Counted from the first letter of the stretch, positions 1-11,050 are shown. The stretch: 64,000 nt of DNA from Phytophthora sp. 'mugwort' (GCA_033558025.1 JAUCEF010000006.1:744001-808000); one strand, 5' to 3'. A program made the numbers and translations. The notes: generated from the letters alone by a model not told the origin.

Positions 1-116
1 TCTCTTGATTTAAAGCTACTTCGAAAAAGCTACGGAGCCAACATCTGAAAAGCATTTTTTGTCTTGACACCTGATTTGATGCTAGTGATTCTCGCGACCC
101 TCCATCCTCAAGTTTC

Positions 117-1565
117 TTAACGGAACTGAGACTTCAGTACCAGAAGACGGCCGTCAATTGCATCCACCTCCACGTCGCAAATGGTGCGCAGAATATCCTT
201 GAGCAGCGCCTTATCGTTGTCCGTGATAATCAGCTTCTTCAGCTTTCGCAGCAGATCACGCGTGCGCATACGACCGCCGTAACGAATCAGCTCCTGCTGC
301 ACACCAGCCTCCGTGAGCTTGTTCTGCGAGGAAGGGGCCGACGGCTTCTGAACCTTCGACGGCGTTTCATCCTTCGTGCGGCTATCAGGATTCTTGCGCT
401 TGCCGGTAACAGTACCAGCACCGACAGCCGCAGAAGTCTTCGTCTTGACGTTCGAGTCAGCAGTATTACTATCCGTGGTACCTGCTACAGGCTTCGCATC
501 ACCAGACGCTACACTGTCTACTGCCGCAGTAGAGCGGTCACGGATGATGTTTCCACCCAGATCGCGCTTGATGACATCCATATCTTTGGCCGTGTATCCG
601 TCTTCCTCCTCGTCATCATCGTCATCTTCCTTGTCCTTGTTGTTCTCCAGCATCTCCCCATTCTGCGCGCGCTTGAGCAGGTCCTTCATGGCCTGCCCAG
701 TCTCAGTCAGCTTGCCAGTTCCTTCCGGGTCGACCTCGAACTCGTCCTCCTCCGAGTCTGATTCGATTCCCTGCGGTTGGTCATTATGAATCTCAGCGTC
801 GCTCTCGTCGTCATCGAATTTCTCCTCAAAGTCTCCTCCATCTTCGCCTGTCGCACCTTCACCACGGGCTTTAGGACGCGCGACACGGCGAGGTTTCGCC
901 TCCGTCGACCCAAAGATGTCATCGCCCTCGGTTTTAACCTTGGACGCCGCCGGGGCCGTAGCCAGCGCGCCCGTGCGGACGCGCGGGGCACTGACTGTAT
1001 CTCCAGCGGCCTCGTTCTTGTCCTCGCCCGCGAGCTTGTGCTTCATGAGCCAGCGCTCGACGGCGCGTTTCTTCTCGTTATTCATCTCCTCGGCCTCGTC
1101 CAGAGTCAGCGTGCGGTAGTTAAGCGGCTTCTTGAAGCGAAACCACTGCTCTACGGGCATGACGCTAAACTCGTCGTTGTGGCGGTTCTTGACCAGGAGC
1201 ATGTACGTGGACGACTGGCCGCCCTCGAAGGTACCGTTGTACTTGTTCTTGCCTTCGCTGTCCTCGATCACCCAGCCGGCCGTACGTGTGTCCCTGCGGC
1301 GACGGCGGCGGCGCTTACGCAGCGCTGGGTTGTAGCCCACAGGGGTCTCGTCCTCTTTCTCCTCCTCCTCGTCCACACGCTCCGGCTCGCGGTACATCAT
1401 TACTGGCTGCGCGCACGAGCCGAAGTGCGGCAGATCTGGCACGTCAAAACGCGCGATGTTGTAGCGCTTAATGGAGGGTGTAGCGCGCAGAACGAGCGTA
1501 TCCGTCTCCTGCGCGGGGAGAACGGAAGAAGCGCGGCCATATCGGGATGCGGACGGGCGGCTCAT
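117..1565 (-). CDS. Transcription initiation factor IIF, alpha subunit (RAP74)
   Basis: Intronless 482-residue protein. TFIIF alpha pairs with TFIIF beta, binds RNA polymerase II and stabilises the pre-initiation complex in the nucleus. The N-terminal 175 residues resemble the TFIIF dimerisation domain: a segment around GWVIEDSEGKNKYNGTFEGG, then the EQWFRFKKPLNYRTLTLDEAEE stretch, where WYxFxP-like and TxxEAE features are family hallmarks. The middle (about 185-400) is acidic, Lys-rich and low-complexity, as in RAP74. The last 65 residues read as the C-terminal winged helix (RTRDLLRKLKK, then the DAIDGRLLVLKSQFR end) that binds the FCP1 phosphatase in other eukaryotes. Length fits the family (about 500). 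The ATG is followed by MSRPSASRYG and is preceded at once by an initiator-like motif. Confidence 0.9.
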   Translation of the reverse strand: MSRPSASRYGRASSVLPAQETDTLVLRATPSIKRYNIARFDVPDLPHFGSCAQPVMMYREPERVDEEEEKEDETPVGYNPALRKRRRRRRRDTRTAGWVIEDSEGKNKYNGTFEGGQSSTYMLLVKNRHNDEFSVMPVEQWFRFKKPLNYRTLTLDEAEEMNNEKKRAVERWLMKHKLAGEDKNEAAGDTVSAPRVRTGALATAPAASKVKTEGDDIFGSTEAKPRRVARPKARGEGATGEDGGDFEEKFDDDESDAEIHNDQPQGIESDSEEDEFEVDPEGTGKLTETGQAMKDLLKRAQNGEMLENNKDKEDDDDDEEEDGYTAKDMDVIKRDLGGNIIRDRSTAAVDSVASGDAKPVAGTTDSNTADSNVKTKTSAAVGAGTVTGKRKNPDSRTKDETPSKVQKPSAPSSQNKLTEAGVQQELIRYGGRMRTRDLLRKLKKLIITDNDKALLKDILRTICDVEVDAIDGRLLVLKSQFR

Positions 1566-1575
1566 TGGAGAATGA
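1564..1575 (-). promoter_or_regulatory. Oomycete initiator-like motif overlapping the TFIIF alpha start codon
   Basis: On the minus strand TCATTCTCCAAT matches the core of the published oomycete initiator consensus (TCATTYYNCAWT) at every position. Its last two bases are the first two of the annotated ATG, so any transcript starting here would have almost no leader. Confidence 0.4.
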
Positions 1576-2334
1576 CAACTGAATCAAGGTTGCCCGAGCT
1601 ACGAGCAACAATCGGTTTCGTCGTATAAAACTGAAAGCCTCCGAAATTGGTTTTGTACATATTAATTATTGAGTTCACGCAGAGGTCCAATACTATTGGG
1701 CCCGTACGAATTTCCAAATTGTGAACCCGTACCTGACAGACGTCGGACGTCGGACGACCAAGGTGCCAAGATCAGACCCCCCCTACACATGTAAAATTAT
1801 GCCTCTAATCAAATTAAACATCCTTCTTAGAGGGTTAATTTTATAGAAAAGCGAGATAAAACCCTCTCGTCCACATCGTTGACTTCCCGCCATAGTGCTT
1901 GTTAAACAATGACCGTAGCCCGCACGCGCTCCGCGAAACGCTTCCCGTGGGGATTGTTAGTTCAGATGCACAAAACGGAAGTGATATTGATATTTATCTA
2001 CCCGCTCTACTCTTCCCTCCTTCTGCGCCACCCCAAATCGCCCGGCTCCTGTTTACTAAACCGCACGAAGGCAATCTTCCCATCCGCAAGCTCGCGAATC
2101 ACAGTCCGACGAAGCCAAACTTGCAACCCGTACCCATATTTACGGCTTGCACACCGACACCTTCAACAGCCCTCCCGCCCGACCAAGCTTCTCCGCTGGA
2201 AGATGCAGCGGTAGCGTGTTGTCCACGCCACCCAAGCTGCAGCTATTAGATCCCAGTACCCACTATCTTCTTGCTGTTCATCACCCCGACCTCAAGGTGT
2301 GTGACAGGGCACACAACACCTTGCGCACAGGAAG
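1576..2334. other. Intergenic, no confident gene
   Basis: No convincing gene. On the minus strand around 2005-2150 a short frame has coding-like composition (VIRELADGKIAFVRF, then FSKQEPGDLGWRRR and a stop), probably a relic of an unidentified gene or transposon ORF. The rest is AT-rich spacer. Confidence 0.4.
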
Positions 2335-2665
2335 TGTGACTTCCGGAGAGTATACAAACTCCCAGTGAACGGCAGTTCACTAGTCCCTGGCCTGTGGGAC
2401 TGCTACCAAAAATAGGTAGATTTTAGACTGAATATATTTATAGCTGACCCCTCTTAATGCATCTACATACTAACTATTAGTCACCTATAAAGTTCCCTAG
2501 ATATTATCCTATGAGTGGCTATGAGGTCTTTGTACCATATCTGTGGTACCTATCCATGACGTCATTGACGTCGACGTAATAGTGATGTTTGGCAACATTA
2601 CTTAGTGTACTTGGGTACACTTGCTCTGAAGAGTGACTTGTCACTCTTCATGTAACCCAATTACA
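2335..2665. repeat. Candidate solo LTR or other short repeat
   Basis: AT-rich block that starts TGTGAC and ends ATTACA, the TG...CA layout of an LTR. It is full of small palindromes (for example GTGTAC/GTACAC near 2605 and a perfect 10-bp-arm hairpin at 2628-2649), which also mark the gypsy LTRs at 12.9 and 20.2 kb. No target-site duplication was found and no second copy exists in the window. Confidence 0.25.
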
Positions 2666-2734
2666 GGGTGCCAGAAGTGTTGGTTTCCGTCCAATGCTGC
2701 GAAGTTTTAAATACATACGCGATTTAGCAGAAAA

Positions 2735-2968
2735 TTGAGCATGTTTTGCCGTGTAAGGTCCGAACCCGATGCGGTTCGTCAGGTTGAGTCCCGGGGTAAA
2801 CTCAATCGGCGAGAGGAGCTTGTAGCCGGCACGGTTGGCGGATATGATGTGACGTTGGCCTTTGGTGGCAAGTTGGTTGTTGTGGTTGGACGCGAATCGA
2901 TAGTTAACAGAGAGTTTACGGGACAAGCGTCGTTGACGATGTCTTCGGACTTGGGCTTTGGGGGACAA
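2735..2968 (-). pseudogene. Old Yellow Enzyme (NADH:flavin oxidoreductase), 5' fragment
   Basis: Minus-strand frame with YKLLSPIEFTPGLNLTNRIG, the N-terminal FMN-domain start of an Old Yellow Enzyme. It aligns at DNA level with the OYE copies at 28655-29768 and 30361-31474. The homology also covers their 5' flank: TTGGTGGCAAGTTGGTTG is shared, as is a tract with CTTTCGCTTGACGAGT upstream. Only about 30 codons of the gene remain; sequence after GFGPYTA is unrelated. A diverged, truncated paralogue and not a working gene. Confidence 0.7.
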
Positions 2969-3164
2969 CTTTTCCCGGAGAAGGGTTCAATTTGAATATT
3001 AGCCTTTCGCTTGACGAGTTTTTTTGTGCCCTTTTTTATTTTCTGTTTACTGAAAAAAAAAACTAATGCCGTGCTTCGCCCAGAAAGCACTGGATATTTA
3101 TGACAGGGGATGTGACCTCTTCTTTTGATTCAGACTAGCGCTTACAACGTTGATCTTCTTCAAT

Positions 3165-3495
3165 AACATGCAAGCGGTTGCTTTCTCGCAAGGTGTTCTC
3201 GCTTGGGATGAAGTACTTAATAATTTCTTCGTCAGCGGAGCCATCAAGTAAGCTGCTTTAACGTTGTGACTGGAGTGAGAGCCATGTAAAACGATGAAAG
3301 CTGAGGGGTTCGACGTTTTGGATGTCGGAGAGGCCCGAGAATCATCTTATGTACGGTGAGGCCTTGACACTTCTCGGTTGTTAGCGAGTATGCAGGTACC
3401 ATAGGGACTTGCGAAATATCGAGAGAGATTATCTTTACATGCGACATGAGCATGTACCGGTACACGACATTTAAAACATGCCAAGGCTGCTGCAA
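3165..3495 (-). pseudogene. PIF1-like helicase C-terminal fragment (Helitron-type)
   Basis: Minus-strand frame contains VPAYSLTTEKCQGLTVHK followed by MILGPLRHPKRRTPQLSSFY, then MALTPV. This matches the last helicase motifs of PIF1-like helicases (LTxxKxQGxT, then YVALTRV). After about 3250 the match continues in another frame (DEEIIKYFIPSENTLRESNR), so at least one frameshift is present. Only about 110 codons are left. PIF1-like ORFs abound in oomycete genomes, often within Helitrons; no Helitron ends were identified. Confidence 0.65.
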
Positions 3496-3537
3496 CTGTT
3501 CCTCTTGGCCGACTGGGGATAACTCTCGCGGTTTGTT

Positions 3538-3674
3538 GCACGAATGTTGCTATAGGTCGACTGGGTCAACATTCCCGTGCGGTCGCACGAACGTTGTACT
3601 AGGCCGTCTGGGTCAACATCCTCGATAGGGTCGCACGAATGTTGTTCTAGTCCAACTGGGTCAACATTCACCTC
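3538..3674. repeat. Minisatellite, three units of about 47 bp
   Basis: Three head-to-tail units start at 3538, 3585 and 3633. Each opens GCACGAAYGTTG and contains CTGGGTCAACAT. Units are 42-48 bp and differ by scattered substitutions. No function is visible. Confidence 0.8.
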
Positions 3675-3901
3675 TTTTGGATGCAATGTGACAAATTATC
3701 AGTTGTTTCGTCACTTTGTTTAGGAAACTGTAATCGACTACGTATTGGCTAATTACATCGGTGACCAATTATACGTTCATACAGGATCCTCGACGTTTCT
3801 CGATTCGCCCTAAAACTCTGGATATAAATAGCCAGAGAACTTTACGGGTGCTACACTTCGATGTCAAAACTTCTGTTGTGGAATCCGGTTGCTACGTGTC
3901 A

Positions 3902-5656
3902 TTAGACAAGCTCGAGTGCATCGAATACAACAGACGCAGACAGCCATTTTCCCAGCGAATCTTTGTTGCCGCTGACAATCGATAGCACAACAGTGTTGGC
4001 GCCCTCAATAAGCGCAGTCTTCGGAATAGCGTAGTCGTAGAACATGTATTTGCCCACGATCACACCTCGAGTAACGCCGCGAGTCTTCACGGCAGCACTC
4101 AGAGGCGTCTTGGCGCTGAATTTGTTCACTGTCACGCTGCAGCGGCCGTTGTTCTGAGAAAGAGGGATGCCGAGCTTCAGAGTGCGATCCTTCCCGACCT
4201 GCTCCTTCTTCAGCTCGAAGTTGATCGTGATCGGGTCGTTCACAGCACGGAACATCGCCATCGGGAAAATTGAGTCCTTGTCCGTACCAATAGTGAAGTT
4301 TAGCGGCTTCCAGGGCCTCATGCGAGAATCGCTAGGGTGAGAGGTGTGAATCATGTCGGCATTCAGAAACCCGTCCGGCGTACCGTCCCACTCGCCAATG
4401 CGCCACACCGGTTCAGCCACGGGCTCATACGTCACCGTCAAAGTCTGCGCACCCTGCGCACTCAGAGCTCTACGCGGCTTGTTTTCGTTCGAAGCCGGAG
4501 CAGCCGCTGGTGGAGAAGCCTGGGAGGAGGATTGAGTCGGAGCCGAGCCACCAGTGATGCTGATCGCCTCGGAACTGACAGGGAGTTGGTTCTTGTAGAT
4601 GGTGGCATTATAGCTGCCGGCAACCATCTTAGGCGACGTAAACGGCTCCGTCGTGGACTTTACCTTCACCCAGTACTGGGCGTCGGAATTGGAGAAGCCA
4701 ACAACGATACTCGATTTGCTCAGCACACCGCTCTTATCGGTGATAGTTCCGGTCCACGAACCACGCTCCGCCTCAGGCACGAAACCAGTAAGCTTGAGAT
4801 CCTGGAAGAAGTCGAAGTCGACATCGGAGACGGCAGGTTGCTTTCCGTCGGTAAAAACAAGAGCGTAGGGACCATGGAAACCGTAGCGGTAGTCCTCGGC
4901 ACGCGTATGATCCGAGAACATGTAAAACGTCAGCTCGTTGGCCTCAGTACACTGGTTGTTGATATCACGGAAGAATGGCCCACCCACAGATCTCTCATAG
5001 GCGTAGTCAGACATGATGAAGAACACGCCCCCAGCGTCGCCCGTCACTCCGTGAACGTTGTCATCAATGAACGGGATGCCTGAATAGAATTTTGAGGCAG
5101 TCACACCCTTCGAATCTGCGTACACATCGTGCGCCTCGATAGCATCCATGCCGTCGATGTTTGACTCGGCGACCATGGGTTTGTTGAGTGGCTTGCGGTC
5201 AAGACGAGCGAGGAAACGCAGCTCCCCAAGCTCCAATTCCTTCGTGTGGTGTGTGCCCATGTAGATGGCGTTCTCGTTGGGCCGGAAAAGATAGGTGTGT
5301 TCAAGGCCTGTAGCCTTGCAGGAGATCTTGATAGTCTTGTCCTTCAGTGACTCAATGGAGCTCTTCACTTTTCCAAGACCAGAGTTGATGTGCGTCATCT
5401 TCTTGGTAATCTGTAGCTCCGCCTTGTTCCAGACCATCGACGTGATGTCGCAAGAGCCCTGGTTGACCTTCACGATAAGGCCTGCGCCTGAATCGATCAC
5501 CCACGACGCACCATCCTCCTTGTAACCGAAACTCGTGGTCGCCCCTCGTTCTTCTACCGAGTTAAAGTTCAGGTTCGTTGTTGTGTCTGCGTATGCCACA
5601 GCTAACAAACCACCCGTGAGCAGCAACGCAGCACGGATGAGCGGAGCGGTAAGCAT
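3902..5656 (-). CDS. Secreted rhamnogalacturonan lyase (polysaccharide lyase family 4)
   Basis: Intronless, 584 residues. PL4 enzymes cleave the rhamnose-galacturonate backbone of pectin by beta-elimination, outside the cell. A hydrophobic N-terminus (MLTAPLIRAALLLTGGLLAV, then AYA) is a good signal peptide. Residues about 25-300 form the catalytic beta-sandwich (TSFGYKEDGASWVIDSGAGL; the conserved-looking YSGIPFIDDNVHGVTGDAGG and GPYALVFTDG). A fibronectin-III-like segment follows (about 290-375), then a Ser/Pro/Ala linker (about 375-400), then a C-terminal carbohydrate-binding-like sandwich (VWRIGEWDGTPDGFLNADMI; NFTIGTDKDSIFPMAMFRAV). This three-domain order and length are standard for PL4. 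In a plant pathogen it would act in cell-wall degradation. No frame lesions seen. Catalytic residues were not assigned individually. Confidence 0.9.
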   Translation of the reverse strand: MLTAPLIRAALLLTGGLLAVAYADTTTNLNFNSVEERGATTSFGYKEDGASWVIDSGAGLIVKVNQGSCDITSMVWNKAELQITKKMTHINSGLGKVKSSIESLKDKTIKISCKATGLEHTYLFRPNENAIYMGTHHTKELELGELRFLARLDRKPLNKPMVAESNIDGMDAIEAHDVYADSKGVTASKFYSGIPFIDDNVHGVTGDAGGVFFIMSDYAYERSVGGPFFRDINNQCTEANELTFYMFSDHTRAEDYRYGFHGPYALVFTDGKQPAVSDVDFDFFQDLKLTGFVPEAERGSWTGTITDKSGVLSKSSIVVGFSNSDAQYWVKVKSTTEPFTSPKMVAGSYNATIYKNQLPVSSEAISITGGSAPTQSSSQASPPAAAPASNENKPRRALSAQGAQTLTVTYEPVAEPVWRIGEWDGTPDGFLNADMIHTSHPSDSRMRPWKPLNFTIGTDKDSIFPMAMFRAVNDPITINFELKKEQVGKDRTLKLGIPLSQNNGRCSVTVNKFSAKTPLSAAVKTRGVTRGVIVGKYMFYDYAIPKTALIEGANTVVLSIVSGNKDSLGKWLSASVVFDALELV

Positions 5657-6596
5657 TATAGCCTTGTTGAGAGCCTTCGTTCCTCAAGGTGGGTAGTTGC
5701 GAAGTGCAATGAACACTTCTACAAAGAGTCAGCCCAATTCGCATCCCAAAGCTCGTGCCCATGAGCTGCAAAAAACGCAATCAAGACGAGTTTGAAACGA
5801 GCTTTGCTCTCCGTATGCTCCTTAGCAGCAGGCTTCACTGAATCCTTCAGTACTGTAAAGGAGAGGCCCTATGAACTAACAGGGTCATTTGCCGCGGCCG
5901 TTCGCTTTGCTTCTTTGGTCGAGCTTGGGATTGTCAAAAGCACGATAACATTATTGCCATTTGATGGTGCTACAAAGTACGTAACTACAAAGTACACAAC
6001 AATCGGGTCCAGTGGGACTAATGTGTCTTAATTAAATGCACCGAAGGATCAATATAGCGTCTACTCCGATCCGTGTGGGACATATAACGGGTTACATTAC
6101 GAAGAGTCGTGATTAGAGTATGGATGTAGTGTAAAAGCGGTATTATTTGCCCGGGGCTTATTAGGCGAAGCCCCATTAGTGTGAGCTCGTCTGAAGAGTT
6201 TTCGAACAACTCCCGTTCTCGCGTTTCTTAAAGCTTAGCGCGGGTTAGGACTCGGTGGGAAATCCACAAAAAAAATCGATCGTTGTTGTTCAGACTCGAG
6301 CCATGTCTATGGTGTACAGTGCCCCCACCGCTTTGTGGAACGACTTCATTTCGCTAGTGCAGCAGTGACAATAATACCAACCGCAATATTGCTTTCTGCC
6401 AAACCCGAGTGCTTCTTTTGGAGGGTGGTCAACTTTTTTTGTGCTCTCGTGAGAAGATCTTCGGCCAGAAGCGCGAGATTTTCGACGGACCTAATAGCGC
6501 CTTGCCAGAGGGTGACTTGTCAAGTAGGTGGGCCATAGGGGGCTTCGTTTTTTTTCTTCGCAAATACAAACAATTGAACTGCTTGAGATGGTCTCC
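5657..6596. other. Intergenic, promoter side of the lyase
   Basis: No gene recognised. The minus-strand upstream region of the lyase has a loose initiator-like TTCATTGCACTT about 65 bp before its ATG (one mismatch to the oomycete consensus). Beyond 6000 the sequence is AT-rich and borders the C-terminal end of the ZSWIM-type relic. Confidence 0.4.
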
Positions 6597-6839
6597 TCAC
6601 ATGGCGTTAGTTGTTTCGTGCGTGAGGAGTTCCGTAATCGACGAAACGTTCAGCTGCTTGTCGTGTAGCTCCGAAAAATCAACCGCCATCCGAATTGCTA
6701 TATTTCGTTTTGCCTTTTTGGCCTTCGGTTTCTGCTTCAGGCGTCCGCGAGCTTTGACCGGGCTTGCTATCTCAAACCCAACATCCTCTGTATCAAGCGG
6801 CTCGGGGGAAAGCATTTCGGTCCCAACCGTTACCAACTG

Positions 6840-6978
6840 CTCCACCGACTGTTTAACCGATTCCACCGACTCCACCGACTGCTCCATCGACTCCACCGAC
6901 GGCTCCACCGACTCCACCGACTGCTCGATCGATTCGACCGACTGCTCCACCGACTCCACCGACTGCTCCACTGACTGA
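6840..6978. repeat. Short tandem repeat encoding Ser-Val-Glu units
   Basis: Imperfect 9-15 bp units of the type CTCCACCGACTG. On the minus strand they encode reiterated SVESVEQ within the C-terminal tail of the ZSWIM-type relic. Confidence 0.75.
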
Positions 6979-9513
6979 TCAATGCGTACTCCAACATTGT
7001 CCACGAACTGCTGAGTACTAATATCTGTGTTGCGGGTGTTGTTGTCGGGTCCATCCAACGTCGATGGGTTGCCACCGTCGATTGGTATGGCGGAGAGTTC
7101 GCAAAACCGCTTTGGTTTGAAGATGATAGACACTTTCGATAATGCCTTGATCGCATTGCGGAACTCAGGCATCCCCGAACTGCTCACGGACTCACAAATA
7201 TTTCTGGCAAGATGATCAGTATCGGCGGCATTTTCGGTTGGAATCCCAGGGATGTTTTGGTTGGGGCAAAACGGCACTTACAGCCAATGAATTCAACGAA
7301 ATCGTCACTGGGAATTGAGACTCGTGCATAGTTGCTAAGAGCCAACGCGGATTCAGCAGCTGGGTAGGTATAATCGTCCTATTTCTAGGCTTTTTGGAAT
7401 GTAGAATTCGTGTTGACACCGCAGAAGAAGCGTACTCATGAACAAACACGAGCACCCCCACGTCGCCCTTCTCACGGTGTACTCCACAGACGGCTCATCT
7501 AGACGGTTTCATCGACCAAAGCGTTCTTAATAAAAAAAAGCAACCCTGGACATACCTCCTAGAAAGTGTAGATAGCCGGCCCAGTTCCATATGCATATTG
7601 ATTATGAATTAGCTAACACACGCGCTCGCTAACCAAGTTAGCAACAACGCCAATCTCCTTGTCACAATCCCCATGGTGAACCAATGAAACCTTCGACGCT
7701 CGATCATACAGCAGCTGTTCCGCTTGGTTCTGATAAACTATAATCGCTGTCAAGCACGCCGTCCAGCCCCAACGATGACTTTACAACTTCTTTCATATGC
7801 TTCCACGACGACTCCAGTCGGTTGTTGATGTTATTCCCGAGAGTGACGGTATTCTTCTGCCCCTTGTAGAAGCACTACATGGTTCGACAGTTATCCCAGT
7901 TTTTGGTGAAATATGCTTTAAAAGGGTGGGTAGAGTCGTTCATGTCACCCGCTATACCGACTGCACCCGACGCCACACCCAGGTCGGTATCTACTTGATC
8001 GACTGCCACTGTCTCCACATTTTCGTCGCGAACTACTCGACCCGAACCAATTGAGGTCAAATGTTTTAAAACCCACCGATGCTTCTCGTACTCACGCTCA
8101 CTTCGCGCATACACCAACATATTCATCGCACATGCGGAAGTGCCGCCCTCAAAACTCCGACCTCAGTAAAGTCTTGCCGACGATGACATACTGCAACTTT
8201 GTCCACGCTGGATTATTTTTCTTTAACTCCTCGATGGCCATGAAAAGAGTCTCACTGCGTTCATTCTCCAGTATTGCAAGCTGGACGTACTGACCTTGCA
8301 CAAAGACGTCGCGTGCCATGAACAAAAAACTTATATTTCGAAATATTTGTGCTGTGCGTCGCATCAACCACCAGGAAAGCGGCGATAGATATCCATCATA
8401 CATTTGGTCAGCAGGGTGATACAAGTGACAAATTTCTGACCACTCCAAAAGAGTATCGTTAATTTTGGTCAAGCACACAGTCGCATTCATCCACCAGCGC
8501 TCCGAACATTTCCATTGGCAGCTCGTTGCACGTAGATGTGCCCGATTTCCTGGCTCGGCGCAGAACTGGCGCGTCCAACGCTTCAGTCGCTGAGCGCATG
8601 ACATGGAGCCTCTTTCACGTTTTTTTAGGGTTTGAATTAGATTCCGAACGTCTTGTGGCGTCGGATTGCTGTCCGTATTCTCCACGAGGAACTCCAGGAT
8701 ACTCTTGGCTTGTGCCCAGCTTTTCGAAGCGATTTAACCGTATCCGTAGCACCATCGTCCACTGACATTCGATTAGCTGAATACTTCTTATAGAACCGCA
8801 AACCAAGCCTGTGATTGTGCGTGAGAAATTTCTTGGTCACACAGACCGCAAACTTCGACGGCGAATTGGCCACGTCACGAACACGCATACGTTGAGCTAG
8901 CCACACACATTTGAAAGTTAGAAAAAGCCACCAACTAGATACGATCACCACAGACTGATCTGACCGACTCACCTGTACTTTGCAGTCAATCGGTCGAACT
9001 TCCATTTTCCTCGCGGTATCTGTACTTACCCCGTGCGTGCAAATTAAGGTATTTGCGTACGTCTCCCATTCGCCCGGGATCCCCGCCGACGAAGAACTTC
9101 TTGCTACTTTGATCGCCTGGTTCGGATTCGCGAAGCTTGTGGAAGATCGATTGCGAAATATCTGTACCAAAACGCGTGAATATAATGCACATCAACATCA
9201 TACACTCCTCCTTCGAGCTTACCTGGAACGTCTTCTTTTGAGTGCCGTCCAGATATGCGTGAAACGCTTCCCACGACCCAAATTGTGTCTGTTCGAGGTC
9301 AGGGCACAGCACTTGGAGGGATTCTTCGGCGCCAGGATCTTCAATCGACCTGCTTTCGGCCTTGGACGCTTCGCTGAAGTCTCCCACGCACCACCTCGAG
9401 TCACCCGACTCGCCCAAGGCCTCTTCTCTTTCGGATTCGACTTCCCAGCTGGGTTCCGAGTCCTGATCATATTCGCCAGCGCCCAGACCCCGTCGTCGCC
9501 CACATCGTCGTTT

Positions 9514-9626
9514 ACTGGACCATGGCACATCAGAACAAGCAAGGAAAGTTCCGTGCTTTAACCAGATTCGGGTTCGGGTTAAAGCACGGAACTTTCCTTG
9601 CTTGTTCTGATGTGCCATGGTCCAGT
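9514..9626. repeat. Perfect 50-bp fold-back hairpin, 13-nt spacer
   Basis: Left arm 9514-9563 is the exact reverse complement of right arm 9577-9626; spacer 9564-9576. It lies at the 5' end of the ZSWIM-type relic, and the next bases on either side do not pair. It is not a terminal inverted repeat, because nothing but the spacer lies between the arms. Confidence 0.95.
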
Positions 9627-9639
9627 CGGTCACAATACT

Positions 9640-10300
9640 CTCTCTCTAATGCTAGAAGGCCCTCCCCAACCGAGCTTCAAATAATATATAAATAAAAACA
9701 TACAGAGGGGGTTCAGTTACAGTTTTAAGGCACCGCAAAACAAAACATTTACTAAGACAAGTCATATTGCTATGACGAGCCTACCGCTCGGTGTCTCTAC
9801 GCGAAGTAGAGTTCGACGTCGTCGATGTCCATGTCACTGCCTTTGTCAACGATAAGAAGCTGAGATACCTCGTCTCACGATCTCTTCAGGCTCTTCGCCA
9901 GCGAGAAGGCGGCAAAACGCAAGGCGTAGTGCTCGTGACGAGCAAGAGCCAGCTCAGCGTAAGCGCCCATAAAGCAGCTGCGGAAGCTGCGGCGGATGGA
10001 TGGCGGCACAACATCCTCCGACGCATGGTAAATGCTAGAATGGTGCCCGAGTGCGATTAAAAAATTCACTCCACATGTGGTGCAAGACTGTTGTTTTCGA
10101 GAGACAATTCTAGAATAAAAGGCCTTCCAGAACCTAATTCAGTACGGGGCTTTAATAGAAGGGGGCTTCTAAAAGGTGATCATGTCCCAAACGGTGGCTT
10201 AAATAGCGAGGTATAATACAGAGAGGGGATTGTAATTCAGCTTTTACAGTACATAATCACTGCGACCAGACCGGACACATATCGGGCCCCATACAAAAAT
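9640..10300. other. Unassigned region with coding-like fragments on both strands
   Basis: A plus-strand open frame 9791-10060 (89 codons) overlaps a minus-strand frame containing AELALARHEHYALRFAAFSL. A second short minus frame ends LLIVDKGSDMDIDDVELYFA just before a stop near 9800. Neither is recognised, and I cannot say which strand, if any, is coding. Confidence 0.3.
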
Positions 10301-10308
10301 ATATGCGA

Positions 10309-11050
10309 CTATGCACAGGCCGAACCAAATGATCGTGATTCCCTCAAACAAAAATGTGTGAGACCCTTTTCCTCCGTGAATTTTGGGTGGGCTATTTCCG
10401 CGAGAACGGGCCAGCGTAGCGCCAAATCAGAGGGACCTGTATGCTCTCTCTGTTCCCAAAACTTCAAGTTCGAAGGACAAACGGTTGCAAAAATATCAAC
10501 CGAAGGATAGATGGCCTTTCTGTGCAGTTTAGTGTGATGTTGGATGTGTAGTAAGTGACCCGAAATGTGTCCCGACCCGTGTCTGAATGGATACTGGTTT
10601 ACTTTTCCCGCACGCGTCGGCATTTATTAGTAGCCGATTTAAGTGGTGTAGCTTCACTCCCAGTAAGCTCGGTGTATCTTCTGCTCCTCCTCTGCCGGCT
10701 CTGACGTGGTTTCTTTGGCTTGAGCTGCAGTGGTGGCATCTTTCTTCTATTTTCCTGCGGCTTTACGACGCACCCTATCTGCATCCGCTTTCTTCTCTTC
10801 TTCATCGTCGGGTGCGTCGTAGAGCGGGTCTGAAGCATACGCCTAGGGACGTATGGGAGCACCTTACTGTGCATCTGCAGTTTTGTTTTCAAGGTTGGGC
10901 AGGATGGCTGTAGATAGTCCAGGTAGCCCTCGAAGAGGCCGCGTACTATAGTTTCATCCGTATCAATGCCATCGTAGGGGCGACGCGTTATGTTAGATTG
11001 CGGGGTCGTCTGGGCACTCGAGCTCGGCGATGGAAAATGAAGACTGATTA
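10309..11050 (-). pseudogene. Unidentified decayed ORF
   Basis: Minus-strand frames with coding-like composition follow each other: RRPYDGIDTDETIVRGLFEG YLDYL (10900-11000); then in another frame ASDPLYDAPDDEEEKKADAD (about 10770-10840), a stop, and SEPAEEEQKIHRAYWE; then HTGPSDLALRWPVLAEIAHP (about 10400). They could be exons or frameshifted pieces of one gene or transposon ORF. Family not recognised. Confidence 0.35.

Larger units (their letters stand above)
6597..9633 (-). pseudogene. ZSWIM1/3-type RNase H-like transposon-derived protein, decayed
   Basis: Several minus-strand frames line up in order as one protein of the ZSWIM1/3 RNase H-like family, which is related to MULE-type transposases. 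In order: WEAFHAYLDGTQKKTFQV (about 9270), CTHGVSTDTARKMEVRPIDC (about 9020) and FLTHNHRLGLRFYKKY (N-terminal DNA-binding half); LKRWTRQFCAEPGNRAHL then FMARDVFVQGQYVQLAILEN and WTKLQYVIVGK (RNase H-like core, 8149-8610); HPFKAYFTKNWDNCRTM, an in-frame TAG, then KNTVTLGNNINNRLESSWK (7800-7930); and a Lys-rich tail at 6600-7280. Stops and frameshifts break every junction, and residues expected near the SWIM finger were not found. The tail carries a Ser/Val/Glu repeat. Confidence 0.8.

Noticed and set aside
777..1628. Plus-strand 283-codon frame opposite TFIIF alpha
   Set aside because: Antisense shadow of the TFIIF gene's acidic and basic repeats.
3471..3686. Minus-strand 71-codon frame over the minisatellite as a gene
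   Set aside because: The reading is only the minisatellite translated; no start context or homology.
4337..5083. Plus-strand 248-codon frame opposite the rhamnogalacturonan lyase
   Set aside because: Antisense shadow of a clear PL4 gene; composition is that of a mirrored codon bias.
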